NCBI RefSeq assembly: GCF_014202975.1
Contig: NZ_JACHHZ010000002.1
Coordinates: 682,001-746,000, forward strand
DNA from: Povalibacter uvarum
GTDB lineage: Bacteria > Pseudomonadota > Gammaproteobacteria > Steroidobacterales > Steroidobacteraceae
DNA length: 64,000 nt
Direction of reading: 5' to 3'
Part shown: positions 16,417-25,384 of the stretch, in pieces
Layout: each line of letters begins with the position of its first letter
How positions within the stretch are numbered: position 1 is the stretch's first letter
Notes under the pieces: model-generated
Databases searched by the model: none
Told to the model about the DNA's origin: nothing
Seen by the model: the letters and a program-made list of their open reading frames with translations, nothing else
Program-made: the position numbers and the translations under genes

Positions 16417-18432
16417 GTGCGTTTCATGCAACGTCTTCTTGCCGTCTTCGCTGTATTGCTCACCTTTACGGCGTTCGCCGCCGAGCCGGCTCGCCGGCCG
16501 CTCAACGCCGATGACATCAATGCGCTGCACGCTGTCGACGATCCGCAACTCTCGCCCGATGGCGATTGGGTCGCCTACACCGTTCGCACCGCCAACCTGG
16601 AAAAGGACAAGCGCACGACCCACGTCTGGATGACGAGTTGGGACGGCAAGCGCCAGATCCAGCTCACGAACTCCAAGGAGAGCGAACACACACCGCGCTG
16701 GAGCCCCGACGGGCGCTACGTCAGTTTCCTGTCGGCTCGAGGCGGGGAGGACGATCCCGATCAGCTCTGGCTGATGGATCGCAGCGGCGGCGAAGCGCAG
16801 GTCGTCACGTCGTTCAAGGGCGATGTCCTCGACTATGAATGGTCGCCCGACGGCAAGCGCATCGTGCTGGTGGTGATGGATGAAGATCCCTCAAGCGCGG
16901 CCGAAGCCAAGGACAAGACGGCGCCGCCGATCGTCATCGATCGCTTCTATTTCAAGGAGGACGAGACGGGCTATCTCGGCGCGCTTCGTCGGCACCTCTA
17001 TCTCTTCGATGTCGCCACCCGCAAGACCGAAGCCCTGACTTCCGGTCGATTCGACGAAAGCTGGGCGACCTGGTCGCCGGATGGATCGCAGATTGCGTTC
17101 GTCAGCAAGCGCGGCCCGGATCCGGATCGCAGCAACGACAACGGTCTCTATGTCATCGCGCCGCGTGCCGGCAGCGAAGCGCGGCTCGTGACGACATTCC
17201 ACGGCGATGCGGGCGATTCCGGTTGGATGACGACGCCTTCCTGGCGACCCGACGGTCGCTCCATCGTCCTGACCGTGGCGCGCGATCCGAAGCTCATCTA
17301 TTACGCGAAGCAGGATCTCATGACCGTCTCGCTCGACGGCACCACGCGAGTGCTCACGAGCAATATCGATCGCAATCTGATTGCGCCGCGCTGGTCGCAG
17401 GACGGCAAGTCGATCTACGCGTTCATCGAAGACGATCGCAACCAGCACCTCGTGCGACTCGATCCGGCGACCGGCAAGCTCGATCGGATTCTCGAGGGCC
17501 GACGCGAAACGACGGCATTCGACCTCGGACCGAAGAATCGCATCGCGATCCTGGACAGCACGGTCGATCGTCCCGACGAAGTGTTTGCCGTCGAAAGCGG
17601 CAAGGCACGTGCACTCACTTCACACAACGATGCGTGGCTGAAGAGTGTGACGCTGGCTCGCACCGAGGAAGTGACCGTCCAGTCGAAGGACGGAACGCAG
17701 ATCAGTGGCTTCATCGTGACACCGCCGGACTATGTCGCAGGGCGCCGCTATCCGACGATCCTGCAGATTCACGGCGGCCCTGTTTCGCAGTACGCGAATT
17801 CATTCATGCCGATGTGGCAGATCTTCGCCTCGCAAGGCTTTGTGGTCGTCGCAACGAATCCGCGCGGCAGTTCGGGACGCGGTGAGGCGTTCGCCGCCGC
17901 GATCTGGGCCGAGTGGGGCGGCAAGGACACCGATGACGTTCTTGCTGTGGTCGACTACGCCGTCAGCAAAGGGATCGCGGATCCGGCGCGGCTCGGCGTC
18001 GGCGGATGGAGCTACGGCGGCATTCTCACGAATTTCGTCATCACCAAGGATTCGCGCTTCAAGGCAGCAACGAGCGGTGCATCGATCGGCAACGCGCTCG
18101 CTGGCTACGGCACCGACATGTATGTGCGCGAGTACGAAGCGGAGCTCGGCACACCCTGGAAGAACCTCGACAACTATCTGCGCAATGCCTATCCGTTGCT
18201 GCATGCGGATCGGATCAAGACGCCGACGCTGTTCCTGTGCGGCGAAGCGGACTTCAACGTTCCTCTGCTGAACTCGGAGCAGATGTATCAGGCGCTGCGC
18301 AGCACCGGCATCGATACGCAGCTCATCATTTATCCCGGCCAGCATCATGGCTTGAGCAAGCCGAGCTACCTGAAGGATCGGATGCAGCGCTACCTGGGCT
18401 GGTTCGGCAAGTATCTGCGCGGCACGGAGTAA
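16417..18432 (+). CDS. S9 family prolyl oligopeptidase-like serine peptidase, exported
   Basis: The 671-residue product has a signal peptide (MQRLLAVFAVLLTFTAFAAEP), an N-terminal beta-propeller with repeated LSPDGDWVAY / WSPDGRYVSF units, and a C-terminal alpha/beta hydrolase. The catalytic Ser lies in GGWSYGG, Asp in CGEADFNVP and His in GQHHGLSKP. These periplasmic or secreted peptidases remove dipeptides or acyl-amino acids. The GTG at 16417 has GAGG seven bases upstream; ATG 16426 is an alternative. The open frame extends upstream to 16066 over the DUF6265 gene, which is not coding in this direction. Confidence 0.93.
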   Translation: MRFMQRLLAVFAVLLTFTAFAAEPARRPLNADDINALHAVDDPQLSPDGDWVAYTVRTANLEKDKRTTHVWMTSWDGKRQIQLTNSKESEHTPRWSPDGRYVSFLSARGGEDDPDQLWLMDRSGGEAQVVTSFKGDVLDYEWSPDGKRIVLVVMDEDPSSAAEAKDKTAPPIVIDRFYFKEDETGYLGALRRHLYLFDVATRKTEALTSGRFDESWATWSPDGSQIAFVSKRGPDPDRSNDNGLYVIAPRAGSEARLVTTFHGDAGDSGWMTTPSWRPDGRSIVLTVARDPKLIYYAKQDLMTVSLDGTTRVLTSNIDRNLIAPRWSQDGKSIYAFIEDDRNQHLVRLDPATGKLDRILEGRRETTAFDLGPKNRIAILDSTVDRPDEVFAVESGKARALTSHNDAWLKSVTLARTEEVTVQSKDGTQISGFIVTPPDYVAGRRYPTILQIHGGPVSQYANSFMPMWQIFASQGFVVVATNPRGSSGRGEAFAAAIWAEWGGKDTDDVLAVVDYAVSKGIADPARLGVGGWSYGGILTNFVITKDSRFKAATSGASIGNALAGYGTDMYVREYEAELGTPWKNLDNYLRNAYPLLHADRIKTPTLFLCGEADFNVPLLNSEQMYQALRSTGIDTQLIIYPGQHHGLSKPSYLKDRMQRYLGWFGKYLRGTE

Positions 18433-18512
18433 TTTGTCGGACGGCGCCTACACCTCAACGATCGCCAAAGATCGGTACAAGTCCGAGGAACCGAAGCCTC
18501 GGGTGAGGTGTA

Positions 18513-21446
18513 TTGAATGCAAACGAAGCAGCGGGCTTCGGTGTGTTTCGCGCGCGTATGTCAGATCCAACCACCGGGCAGACCAACTCAAAGGGGAACC
18601 ACCTGCCGGCGAGTGCTGCCGCGTCCGATCCTGCAACAGTGCGACTGAGCGATCTGAAGATCGAGGCAACCGCCGACAGCGAGCCCATTACACAGGGTAT
18701 CAATTCTCAGGGAATCAACGGCCAGGGCACTGACGGCGCAGCGAAGGAGAACGCCGACCTGCCGCCGCCTTCGATTGATGCGGTGCGCGAAATCGGCATG
18801 GCCACCGTGCTCAGCCGTCGCTACCTGATCGAACGGGCGATCGGCGCTGGCGGCACCTCGACCATCTTCAGCGCGCTCGATCGCCACCGCCTGCATGGCA
18901 ACAGCGCCGATGCAATGGTCGCGGTGAAGGTCCTGCTTCCGGCGTATCGCTCGGATGACACGCGCATCCAGCGCCTCATCCGCGAGTTCCGCTACATGCA
19001 GCGACTCACGCACCCCGGCATCGCGCGAGTGTTCGATCTCGATTGCGACGACGGCGTGTGGTTCATGACGATGGAGCTGTTGCACGGCGAATCGCTGAGC
19101 CGGCGTCTGCATCATCAGCCGGAGAAGCGACTGGAGACGCAGGAAGCGCTGCGCATCCTGATCGAATGCAGCGAAGCGCTCCTTTGCGCTCATGAACACG
19201 GCGTCGTCCACGGCGACCTGAAGCCCGGCAATGTGTTCATCGATACGCGTGGCGCCGCGCACTTGCTCGACTTCGGCTCGGTTCCCGAGCAATCGGGGAT
19301 GATCGTTCCCCTCCACGAAAGATTCGCGACACCGGCCTACGCCAGCCCGCAGATCCTGGAGGGCGAGATTGCGGAAGTGCGCGACGACCTGTTCAGCCTC
19401 GGGTGCCTCGCCTATCAGATCCTCAGCGGCCAGCATCCGTTCGCTCTCAAGTCCTCCCTCGACGTACGCGACGAGGGTGCGCGATTGACGTGGCTTCCGA
19501 GCATCCCCGCGCGTCATTTCGGCGTCATCGCGCGAATGCTTTCGTGGGAGCGGGACGAACGTCCCGCCAGCGCAAGGGAGTTCGTAGACTCCCTCAACGC
19601 CGCACAAGTACGTGCCAAGGCTGCGTATGCTCGTCAGCCTCGCACGCCGGAACCGGAGTATTCAGAGCCGGCTGCTGCAAGCGATGAGTCGTCGGCCGCT
19701 GATCCGTCGCCGTCGGCGCAACGCGAACATGAGTCAGAGTCGAAGCAACGCGAGAAGCGCCCGGCGACGTCGGAAGACATCGCGCGAGCGTTCGCGCAAT
19801 TCGCGGGTGTCGTACCGGACAGCTGGGTCAGCCCAGATGAAAATCCGGCGCGGGTTGCATCGACAGCGGCTTCGGAGGAGGACCAGCCACGGGTGCGTTG
19901 GGGCAAGACGATTCCGCACGAACTGATCGATCCCAAGCCTCGCATCGACGGCTTTCAACCATCGGCCGCATCGCCTCCTGTCGGCGAACCCGAGACGATG
20001 GAAACGGAGCCGACGGAGGAGGTTCCAGAGCAGCCCCTCGCGAAACCGACCTGGCGCCATCGACTCTCGTGGTTGTCGCTGCGCCCCCGAACGCGCGAAC
20101 GCATCGAGCCCGTTGTCGCCGCTGTGGTGGCGGAACCAATCAGCGAACCGCCGTCGATCGAGTCCGACAGCGAGCCGCAGGAAGAAGAGCCGCGGTCGGC
20201 GCCAACGCCCGAGCTGCAATGGCGCGGAGCGTGGCCTTCGAGCTGGGCAGCAATTGCAACACGGCTGCGGCAACTGCGACCGGCAACGAGCTTCCGGGTA
20301 CGCAATGCGGCGCTCGCCTCAGCAACGCGGTCCGCTGCTCAACCGCGAAGCTCCGGGGCTCTGCCCGTTGCTCCCTCGTCCTGGATGCCGCAGGTCCGGA
20401 TGGAGCAGCGCTTGTCCGTGCACTGGCCCGATCTGCATCTGATTCCTTCAGCGGCGTCGGAGCCGATCGTTCGATTCGACACGCGACTGCTGCCACAACC
20501 TCTTGTTGTCGCTGCAGCGGCCAGCCGGCGGGGGCCAGCGCCAGAACAGGCGGCGCCCATCGAGGAAACGCTGTCGACGCTCGAACCGGTTGTTGCTCTC
20601 GAACCATTCGTCGGACCGCGTCGCCCAAGTCGCGGTCGCAGAATCTTGTCCGCCGCAGCGGTCCAGGCACAGCGGTCGGGCACTCGCGTCCGCGATGGCT
20701 GGCGCACCGCCAGCGCGAGCACAGCAAGGATCGCCGCCTCGATTTCGGTGCCTCGAATTCCCTGGCGCCGCACGGTCGAGATGTGGCCCCACTGGCGTGA
20801 ACTGCGCAGGAGTATCGGCTCGCTCTCCATCCAGCCGCGGCCGCAGTGGCGCGAAGCGATGCCGGTGTTGACGATCGCCGGCATCGCATTCTTCGCCGTG
20901 TTATTGCTGCAGCTATCCAGCGAAGTGCGATCGGATTTCAGTCTGCTTGCCGAACGCGAGCGGCAAAGCGAAGCGCGCCTGGCAGCGCTCGCGGACATGG
21001 AGATTTCCATCATCGAACCTGAGATCGTTGCATCGGCGGCGCCTGTCTTGCCGACCGCCGCTGTTGAACCCTCGCTGCCAGCCGCGTCCGGCGTGGTTTC
21101 GTTTCAATCGCGACGGGTGATCGTCGTTCATGGTCAGCAGATGGCTGCAATCAATCTGCTGCGAGAGCGCTCGACCGCGGGTGCCGCGCCCGTTCGATGG
21201 AGCATCGCACCCGGCACGGCAAAACCAGGCGTCGACTACGAGCTGCCGACACTTCAAACGGCGCGTTTCAACGACGGCCAGGACGTGCGCACGTTGTTCA
21301 TTCCGATCAAGCCGTCGAGTTCGACCCGGGAACGACGCTTCACCATCAGGCTGCGAAAGACACCCGGAGCGCCAGCGTTCGGAGAGATTACGGAGACCGA
21401 AGTGGTGCTGAGAGGCAGCGCGGTGGTGTCGGTGGCGGCAAGATGA
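18513..21446 (+). CDS. Membrane-anchored Hanks-type Ser/Thr protein kinase with exported Calx-beta-like tail
   Basis: The 977-residue product has an N-terminal kinase domain (about residues 100-370). It has a glycine loop IGAGGTSTIFSAL, Lys139 in VAVKVL, catalytic loop HGDLKPGNVF (residues 233-242) and DFG at 253-255, and looks active. HGD replaces the common HRD. A long Pro/Ala/Arg-rich low-complexity region follows. Next come one membrane segment (about 783-803), a short coiled region and a beta-rich domain with VRWSIAPGTAKPGVDYELP resembling a Calx-beta motif. The TTG at 18513 has GAGG just upstream; ATG 18558 lacks a site. Substrates are unknown. Confidence 0.88.
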   Translation: MNANEAAGFGVFRARMSDPTTGQTNSKGNHLPASAAASDPATVRLSDLKIEATADSEPITQGINSQGINGQGTDGAAKENADLPPPSIDAVREIGMATVLSRRYLIERAIGAGGTSTIFSALDRHRLHGNSADAMVAVKVLLPAYRSDDTRIQRLIREFRYMQRLTHPGIARVFDLDCDDGVWFMTMELLHGESLSRRLHHQPEKRLETQEALRILIECSEALLCAHEHGVVHGDLKPGNVFIDTRGAAHLLDFGSVPEQSGMIVPLHERFATPAYASPQILEGEIAEVRDDLFSLGCLAYQILSGQHPFALKSSLDVRDEGARLTWLPSIPARHFGVIARMLSWERDERPASAREFVDSLNAAQVRAKAAYARQPRTPEPEYSEPAAASDESSAADPSPSAQREHESESKQREKRPATSEDIARAFAQFAGVVPDSWVSPDENPARVASTAASEEDQPRVRWGKTIPHELIDPKPRIDGFQPSAASPPVGEPETMETEPTEEVPEQPLAKPTWRHRLSWLSLRPRTRERIEPVVAAVVAEPISEPPSIESDSEPQEEEPRSAPTPELQWRGAWPSSWAAIATRLRQLRPATSFRVRNAALASATRSAAQPRSSGALPVAPSSWMPQVRMEQRLSVHWPDLHLIPSAASEPIVRFDTRLLPQPLVVAAAASRRGPAPEQAAPIEETLSTLEPVVALEPFVGPRRPSRGRRILSAAAVQAQRSGTRVRDGWRTASASTARIAASISVPRIPWRRTVEMWPHWRELRRSIGSLSIQPRPQWREAMPVLTIAGIAFFAVLLLQLSSEVRSDFSLLAERERQSEARLAALADMEISIIEPEIVASAAPVLPTAAVEPSLPAASGVVSFQSRRVIVVHGQQMAAINLLRERSTAGAAPVRWSIAPGTAKPGVDYELPTLQTARFNDGQDVRTLFIPIKPSSSTRERRFTIRLRKTPGAPAFGEITETEVVLRGSAVVSVAAR

Positions 21447-21460
21447 CAGGAAACCCCTCG

Positions 21461-21542
21461 CGAGCTGGCTGTTAGCCAGCCAGAGAAGGAAGGCAGAGCA
21501 TCCTGTTCTGGCTAGTGGCCAGCAGGCTAATGGCTAGCGGCT
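21461..21542. repeat. GGCTAG/GCTGGC-rich intergenic repeat
   Basis: Between the kinase and DUF72 genes, gagctggctgttagccagcc is followed 40 bases later by ggctagtggccagcaggcta and tggctagcgg. The words GGCTAG and CCAGC recur at 24628-24640 and 52696-52737, again next to gene ends. Parts are self-complementary (tggct-gtt-agcca). Confidence 0.55.
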
Positions 21543-21561
21543 TCTGAGCTACGATCGCTGC

Positions 21562-22470
21562 ATGGCGAGCGACAATCGGATTCTCATCGGTACCGCTTCC
21601 TGGACCGACGCGACCCTGCTCAAGAGCGGCAAGTTCTATCCCCGTGAAGTGAAGACTGCCGAGGCACGGCTTCGCTACTACTCCGCAGAGTTTCCGATCG
21701 TCGAGGTCGACAGCACTTACTACGCGATGCCGTCTGTTACGAACGCAGCGCTGTGGGCGGAGCGCACGCCCGACGACTTCGTGTTCAACATCAAAGTGTT
21801 TCGCCTCTTCACGCAGCACCAGACCGATCCAAAGGTGCTGCCTCCGAACGTGCGCGTCATGCTCGGCGAGTCGCAGTCCCGTCAGCTCTACTACAACGAC
21901 CTTGGCGCAGAACTTCAGGATGAGCTGTGGCGGCAGTTCCACCTCTCGCTCGAGCCTCTGCGCAGTGCCGGCAAGCTGGGCGCGTTGCTGTTTCAGTTTC
22001 CAAAGTGGTTCCTGCCGAACCGCGGCAGCCGCGTCTACATGGAGCAGATTCGCCAGCGTCTCCCGGACCACACGATCGCGCTCGAGTTTCGCCACGAATC
22101 CTGGTTCGAGGGCAGACAACGCGACTCGATCCTGGCATTCGAACGCGAACTCGGCTTCTGCAACGTCATCGTGGACGAACCGCAACTCCCCGGCTCGATC
22201 CCGACGGTCTGGGAAGCCACGCTCCCCGGACTCGCCATGGTCCGGATGCACGGCCGCAACGCGGACACCTGGAATCTGAAGGGCCTCAAAGCCGCATCCG
22301 ACCGATTCAACTACGACTACCGCGACGAAGAGCTGCGCGACTTCATCACTCCTGTCCGCCACCTCGGCGAGCAGGCCGAGAACGTCCACATGATCTTCAA
22401 CAACAACATGGAGGATCAGGGCATCCGCAACGCCCGAACCATGCTCCGCCTCCTCTCGGATTCCCCCTAA
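21562..22470 (+). CDS. DUF72 family protein
   Basis: The 302-residue product starts with ILIGTASWTDATLLKSGKFYP and continues RLRYYSAEFPIVEVDSTYYA and FVFNIKVFRLFTQHQ, the TIM-barrel-like signature of DUF72 (YecE-like) proteins. The C-terminus carries MVRMHGRNADTWN and VHMIFNNNMEDQGIRNA. The family has a predicted barrel fold and no proven enzymatic role. It is followed by a UvrD-type helicase about 60 bases downstream on the same strand, with an intergenic heptamer repeat between them. Confidence 0.9.
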   Translation: MASDNRILIGTASWTDATLLKSGKFYPREVKTAEARLRYYSAEFPIVEVDSTYYAMPSVTNAALWAERTPDDFVFNIKVFRLFTQHQTDPKVLPPNVRVMLGESQSRQLYYNDLGAELQDELWRQFHLSLEPLRSAGKLGALLFQFPKWFLPNRGSRVYMEQIRQRLPDHTIALEFRHESWFEGRQRDSILAFERELGFCNVIVDEPQLPGSIPTVWEATLPGLAMVRMHGRNADTWNLKGLKAASDRFNYDYRDEELRDFITPVRHLGEQAENVHMIFNNNMEDQGIRNARTMLRLLSDSP

Positions 22471-22500
22471 CCGCCAACCGCCAACCGCGAACCGCTGGCG
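22469..22500. repeat. Inverted copy of the GCGGTTG heptamer repeat
   Basis: The sequence taaccgccaaccgccaaccg continues cgaaccgctggcg directly after the DUF72 gene, overlapping its stop codon. It is the reverse complement of the heptamer repeat at 6790-6818, with about four units. Confidence 0.65.
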
Positions 22501-22530
22501 TTATATACAGTCCCCGCTATCATCCCCGGG

Positions 22531-24624
22531 ATGAACGCCCAGCTCGAAACCTCGCCCTCCTTCGGCCACCGCCTGAACGCAGAGCAATTGCGCGCCGCAA
22601 CCCATGGCGCAGCGAATAGCCGCGGGGTCAGCGCCGGGCCATTGCTCATCATCGCCGGCGCCGGCACGGGCAAGACCAATACGCTCGCGCATCGCGTTGC
22701 GCATTTGCTCCTCAATCGGGTTTCGCCCGAGCGGATCCTGTTGCTCACGTTCACGCGACGCGCAGCGCAGGAAATGCTGCGACGCGCCGAGCTGATCGCC
22801 AACGAGACACTGCGGTCGCGGCCGACGATTTCCTTTCCGCCGAACGCAGCACGGCAACTCTGGTCCGGGACTTTTCACGCCATCGGCAATCGACTGTTGC
22901 GTGAACATGCGCACTCCCTGGGACTCGATCCCGCGTTCTCCGTGATCGATCGCGGCGATGCCGCGGATCTCATGGATTTTCTGCGCCAGGAACTTGGACT
23001 CACGAAAAAGGAGAAGCGCTTTCCGCGCAAGGACACCTGTCTTGCGATCTATTCGCACCGCGTGAATACACGCAATCCGCTGCAGAAGACGCTCGACGAT
23101 ATGTTCCCCTGGTGCAGCGAATGGGCTGAGGACCTGACGCGCCTCTATCGCAGATACGTCGAGACGAAGCAGGCGCAACAGCTCCTGGACTACGACGACC
23201 TGCTTCTCTACTGGCATGTGCTCGTGCAGGAGCCGCAGCTTGCCCGGGAAGTCGGCGACCGGTTCGATCATGTTCTGGTGGATGAATACCAGGATACGAA
23301 CACGCTGCAGTCCGAGATCCTGCTCGCCATGAAACCCGAGGGCGCCGGTGTGTGTGTCGTCGGTGACGATGCCCAGGCAATCTATTCGTTCCGGGCCGCG
23401 ACGGTGGACAACATCCTGGAGTTTCCGCAGCGGTTCTCGCCGCAGGCCGAGATCGTCACGCTCGAGCAGAACTATCGGTCCGTTCAGCCTGTGCTCGACG
23501 CAGCGAATGCGCTGATGCGCGATGCGGATCGGCAGTATCAGAAGGAGCTGCGTTCGGGGCATCGCTCACAACGCAAACCTCAGTACGTCACCGTCGAGGA
23601 CGATCAGGCGCAGGCGTCCTACATCGTCGAGCAGATCCTGGCTGCACGAGAGCAGGGAACGTTGCTGCGCAAGCAGGCTGTACTCATGCGCAACTCGCAT
23701 CACAGCGACGTCCTCGAACTGGAGCTCGTCCGGCGCAATATTCCCTATGCGAAGTACGGCGGACTCAAGTTCCTCGAGGCCGCGCATGTGAAGGATGTGC
23801 TCGCCGTGCTGCGCTGGCTCGACAATCCGCGCAATCGATTGGCCGCATTCCGTGTGCTGCAGCTCCTGCCGGGCTTCGGTCCGGCCCACGCCGATCGTTG
23901 CCTCAAAGTGTTCGAAGCGAGCGGCTACGCATTCGAAACCCTCGCGAAGTACCAGGTGCCTTCAGCCGCGAGCGAATGCTGGCCGAGCCTGATGTCGCTG
24001 ATGGAGAAACTTAGCGGAACCACCGAATGGGCTGGCCAGATGCAGCAAGTGCGGCAATGGTATGAACCGCATCTGATGCGGCTCTACGACGCAGCGCCGG
24101 TTCGTGCGGGCGACGTCGATCAGCTCGAGAAAATTGCAACACAGTATGAAAGCCGCGAACGGTTCCTCACCGAGCTGACGCTCGATCCGCCTCAGGTCAG
24201 CAGCGATCTCTCCCGCGATCCGCTGCTCGACGAGGACTATCTCATTCTTTCCACGGTTCATTCGGCCAAGGGCCAGGAATGGGACAACGTATTCGTGCTG
24301 AATGTCGCCGACGGCAACTTCCCGAATGAACACGCAACGGGCAAGCCGGAAGCTATCGAGGAAGAGCGCCGCCTGCTCTACGTTGCGATGACGCGAGCCA
24401 AATTCGACCTGCACCTCATTGCGCCGCTGCGCTACTACGTCACGCAGCAGAGTCGCACTGGCGACAAGCACGTTTACGGCGCGCGCAGCCGCTTCATGAC
24501 CGAAGATCTGTTGCGGAACTTTGAAATGAAGTCGTGGCCGCTGGCGACGGGGCGCGACGCTGGGCAGACGCAGTCGAAAGCGAAGATCGATGCGGGGCAG
24601 AAGTTGCGGGCGATGTGGGATTGA
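22531..24624 (+). CDS. UvrD/PcrA-family ATP-dependent DNA helicase (SF1A)
   Basis: The 697-residue product has SF1A helicase motifs in order: Q-motif LNAEQLRAATH, Walker A AGAGTGKTN, Ia LLTFTRRAAQEM, II VDEYQDTN, III GDDAQAIYSFRAA, IV EQNYRS, V STVHSAKGQEW and VI LLYVAMTRAK. It probably unwinds DNA 3' to 5' in repair or recombination. The C-terminal tail lacks the longer extension of classical UvrD (about 720 residues), so it is best called UvrD-like. It is downstream of DUF72 and convergent with the thioredoxin-like gene. Confidence 0.93.
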   Translation: MNAQLETSPSFGHRLNAEQLRAATHGAANSRGVSAGPLLIIAGAGTGKTNTLAHRVAHLLLNRVSPERILLLTFTRRAAQEMLRRAELIANETLRSRPTISFPPNAARQLWSGTFHAIGNRLLREHAHSLGLDPAFSVIDRGDAADLMDFLRQELGLTKKEKRFPRKDTCLAIYSHRVNTRNPLQKTLDDMFPWCSEWAEDLTRLYRRYVETKQAQQLLDYDDLLLYWHVLVQEPQLAREVGDRFDHVLVDEYQDTNTLQSEILLAMKPEGAGVCVVGDDAQAIYSFRAATVDNILEFPQRFSPQAEIVTLEQNYRSVQPVLDAANALMRDADRQYQKELRSGHRSQRKPQYVTVEDDQAQASYIVEQILAAREQGTLLRKQAVLMRNSHHSDVLELELVRRNIPYAKYGGLKFLEAAHVKDVLAVLRWLDNPRNRLAAFRVLQLLPGFGPAHADRCLKVFEASGYAFETLAKYQVPSAASECWPSLMSLMEKLSGTTEWAGQMQQVRQWYEPHLMRLYDAAPVRAGDVDQLEKIATQYESRERFLTELTLDPPQVSSDLSRDPLLDEDYLILSTVHSAKGQEWDNVFVLNVADGNFPNEHATGKPEAIEEERRLLYVAMTRAKFDLHLIAPLRYYVTQQSRTGDKHVYGARSRFMTEDLLRNFEMKSWPLATGRDAGQTQSKAKIDAGQKLRAMWD

Positions 24625-24632
24625 GAAGCCAG

Positions 24633-25148
24633 CTAGCGGGCCAGTACGGCGTCGATCTCCTGCTCGAACTCCTTCGCTCGCTCGTGGCCGACATGCATTT
24701 CGCCGATCGCGTCGGCTGCGATGCGGCCGTCAGGGCCGATGAGATAGAACGCCGGCCAGTAGAGATTCTTCATCGCGTTCCAGTACGAGTAGTCGGTGTC
24801 GAGCATGACGGGATGCGTGATGCCGAACTTCTCGACGGCCGCACGCACGTTCGCTGCGGAACGTTCCTGCGGCAACTCCGGTGTGTGCACGCTGATGACC
24901 ACCAGTCCCTTGTCGGCGTAGCGCTCCTGCACACTCTTCACCCACGGAATCGAGCGCAGACAGTTGACGCATTCGAACGCCCAGAACTCCACCAGCACAG
25001 GCTTGCCTTTCAGATTTCTCAGGCGCAGCGGCTGCGAGTTGATCCAGTCCGCCGATCCGATATGCGTGAACTCCGGCGCGAGCGGCGCTCGTGCTTCCGC
25101 ACTCGACAACGAAAGCGTGAGGAGAGCCATGAGCAACAACAGACGCAT
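24633..25148 (-). CDS. Exported thioredoxin-like (TlpA/AhpC-TSA type) protein
   Basis: The 171-residue product begins MRLLLLMALLTLSLSSAEA, a signal peptide, followed by a thioredoxin fold with LRLRNLKGKPVLVEFWAFEC and the redox-active pair in ECVNC (CxxC), then the family's cis-Pro region YWPAFYLIGPDGRI. It probably works in periplasmic thiol-disulfide exchange. ATG 25148 has AGGG about ten bases upstream; the upstream ATG at 25163 adds five residues before the signal peptide. It is convergent with the helicase gene. Confidence 0.88.
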   Translation of the reverse strand: MRLLLLMALLTLSLSSAEARAPLAPEFTHIGSADWINSQPLRLRNLKGKPVLVEFWAFECVNCLRSIPWVKSVQERYADKGLVVISVHTPELPQERSAANVRAAVEKFGITHPVMLDTDYSYWNAMKNLYWPAFYLIGPDGRIAADAIGEMHVGHERAKEFEQEIDAVLAR

Positions 25149-25286
25149 GTGCGAGCCCTGCAATGGTTCGATTCAATGAGGAAGACCGGCACAACCAAGG
25201 GTTTGTGACGGTCACCCTGACATTGTGGGCGCGGGATTGCGAACACAAGCGGCGGAGGTGGACACGATTGGCGGGTCCAAAGGGAG

Positions 25287-25364
25287 ATGGATCCCCGCTT
25301 TCGCGGGGATGACGGTCCTTCGTTTCGTGCCGAGGCGTGGATCCCCGCTTTCGCGGGGATGACG
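25287..25364. repeat. Two direct copies of ATGGATCCCCGCTTTCGCGGGGATGACG
   Basis: Near-identical 28-base units at 25287-25314 and 25337-25364 each form a hairpin ATCCCCGC-TTTC-GCGGGGAT. The last three bases before each unit differ only slightly. The same hairpin type occurs at 15715-15780 and 30551-30617. Spacing and copy number do not fit a CRISPR. The copies lie between the thioredoxin-like gene promoter and the DUF885 gene end. Confidence 0.8.
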
Positions 25365-25384
25365 TCGCTCGTATCCTCGCGACG

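Noticed and set aside
25287-25364. CRISPR array
   Set aside because: Only two 28-base copies with a 22-base spacer, each an interrupted palindrome also found elsewhere without spacers; no cas genes in the window.
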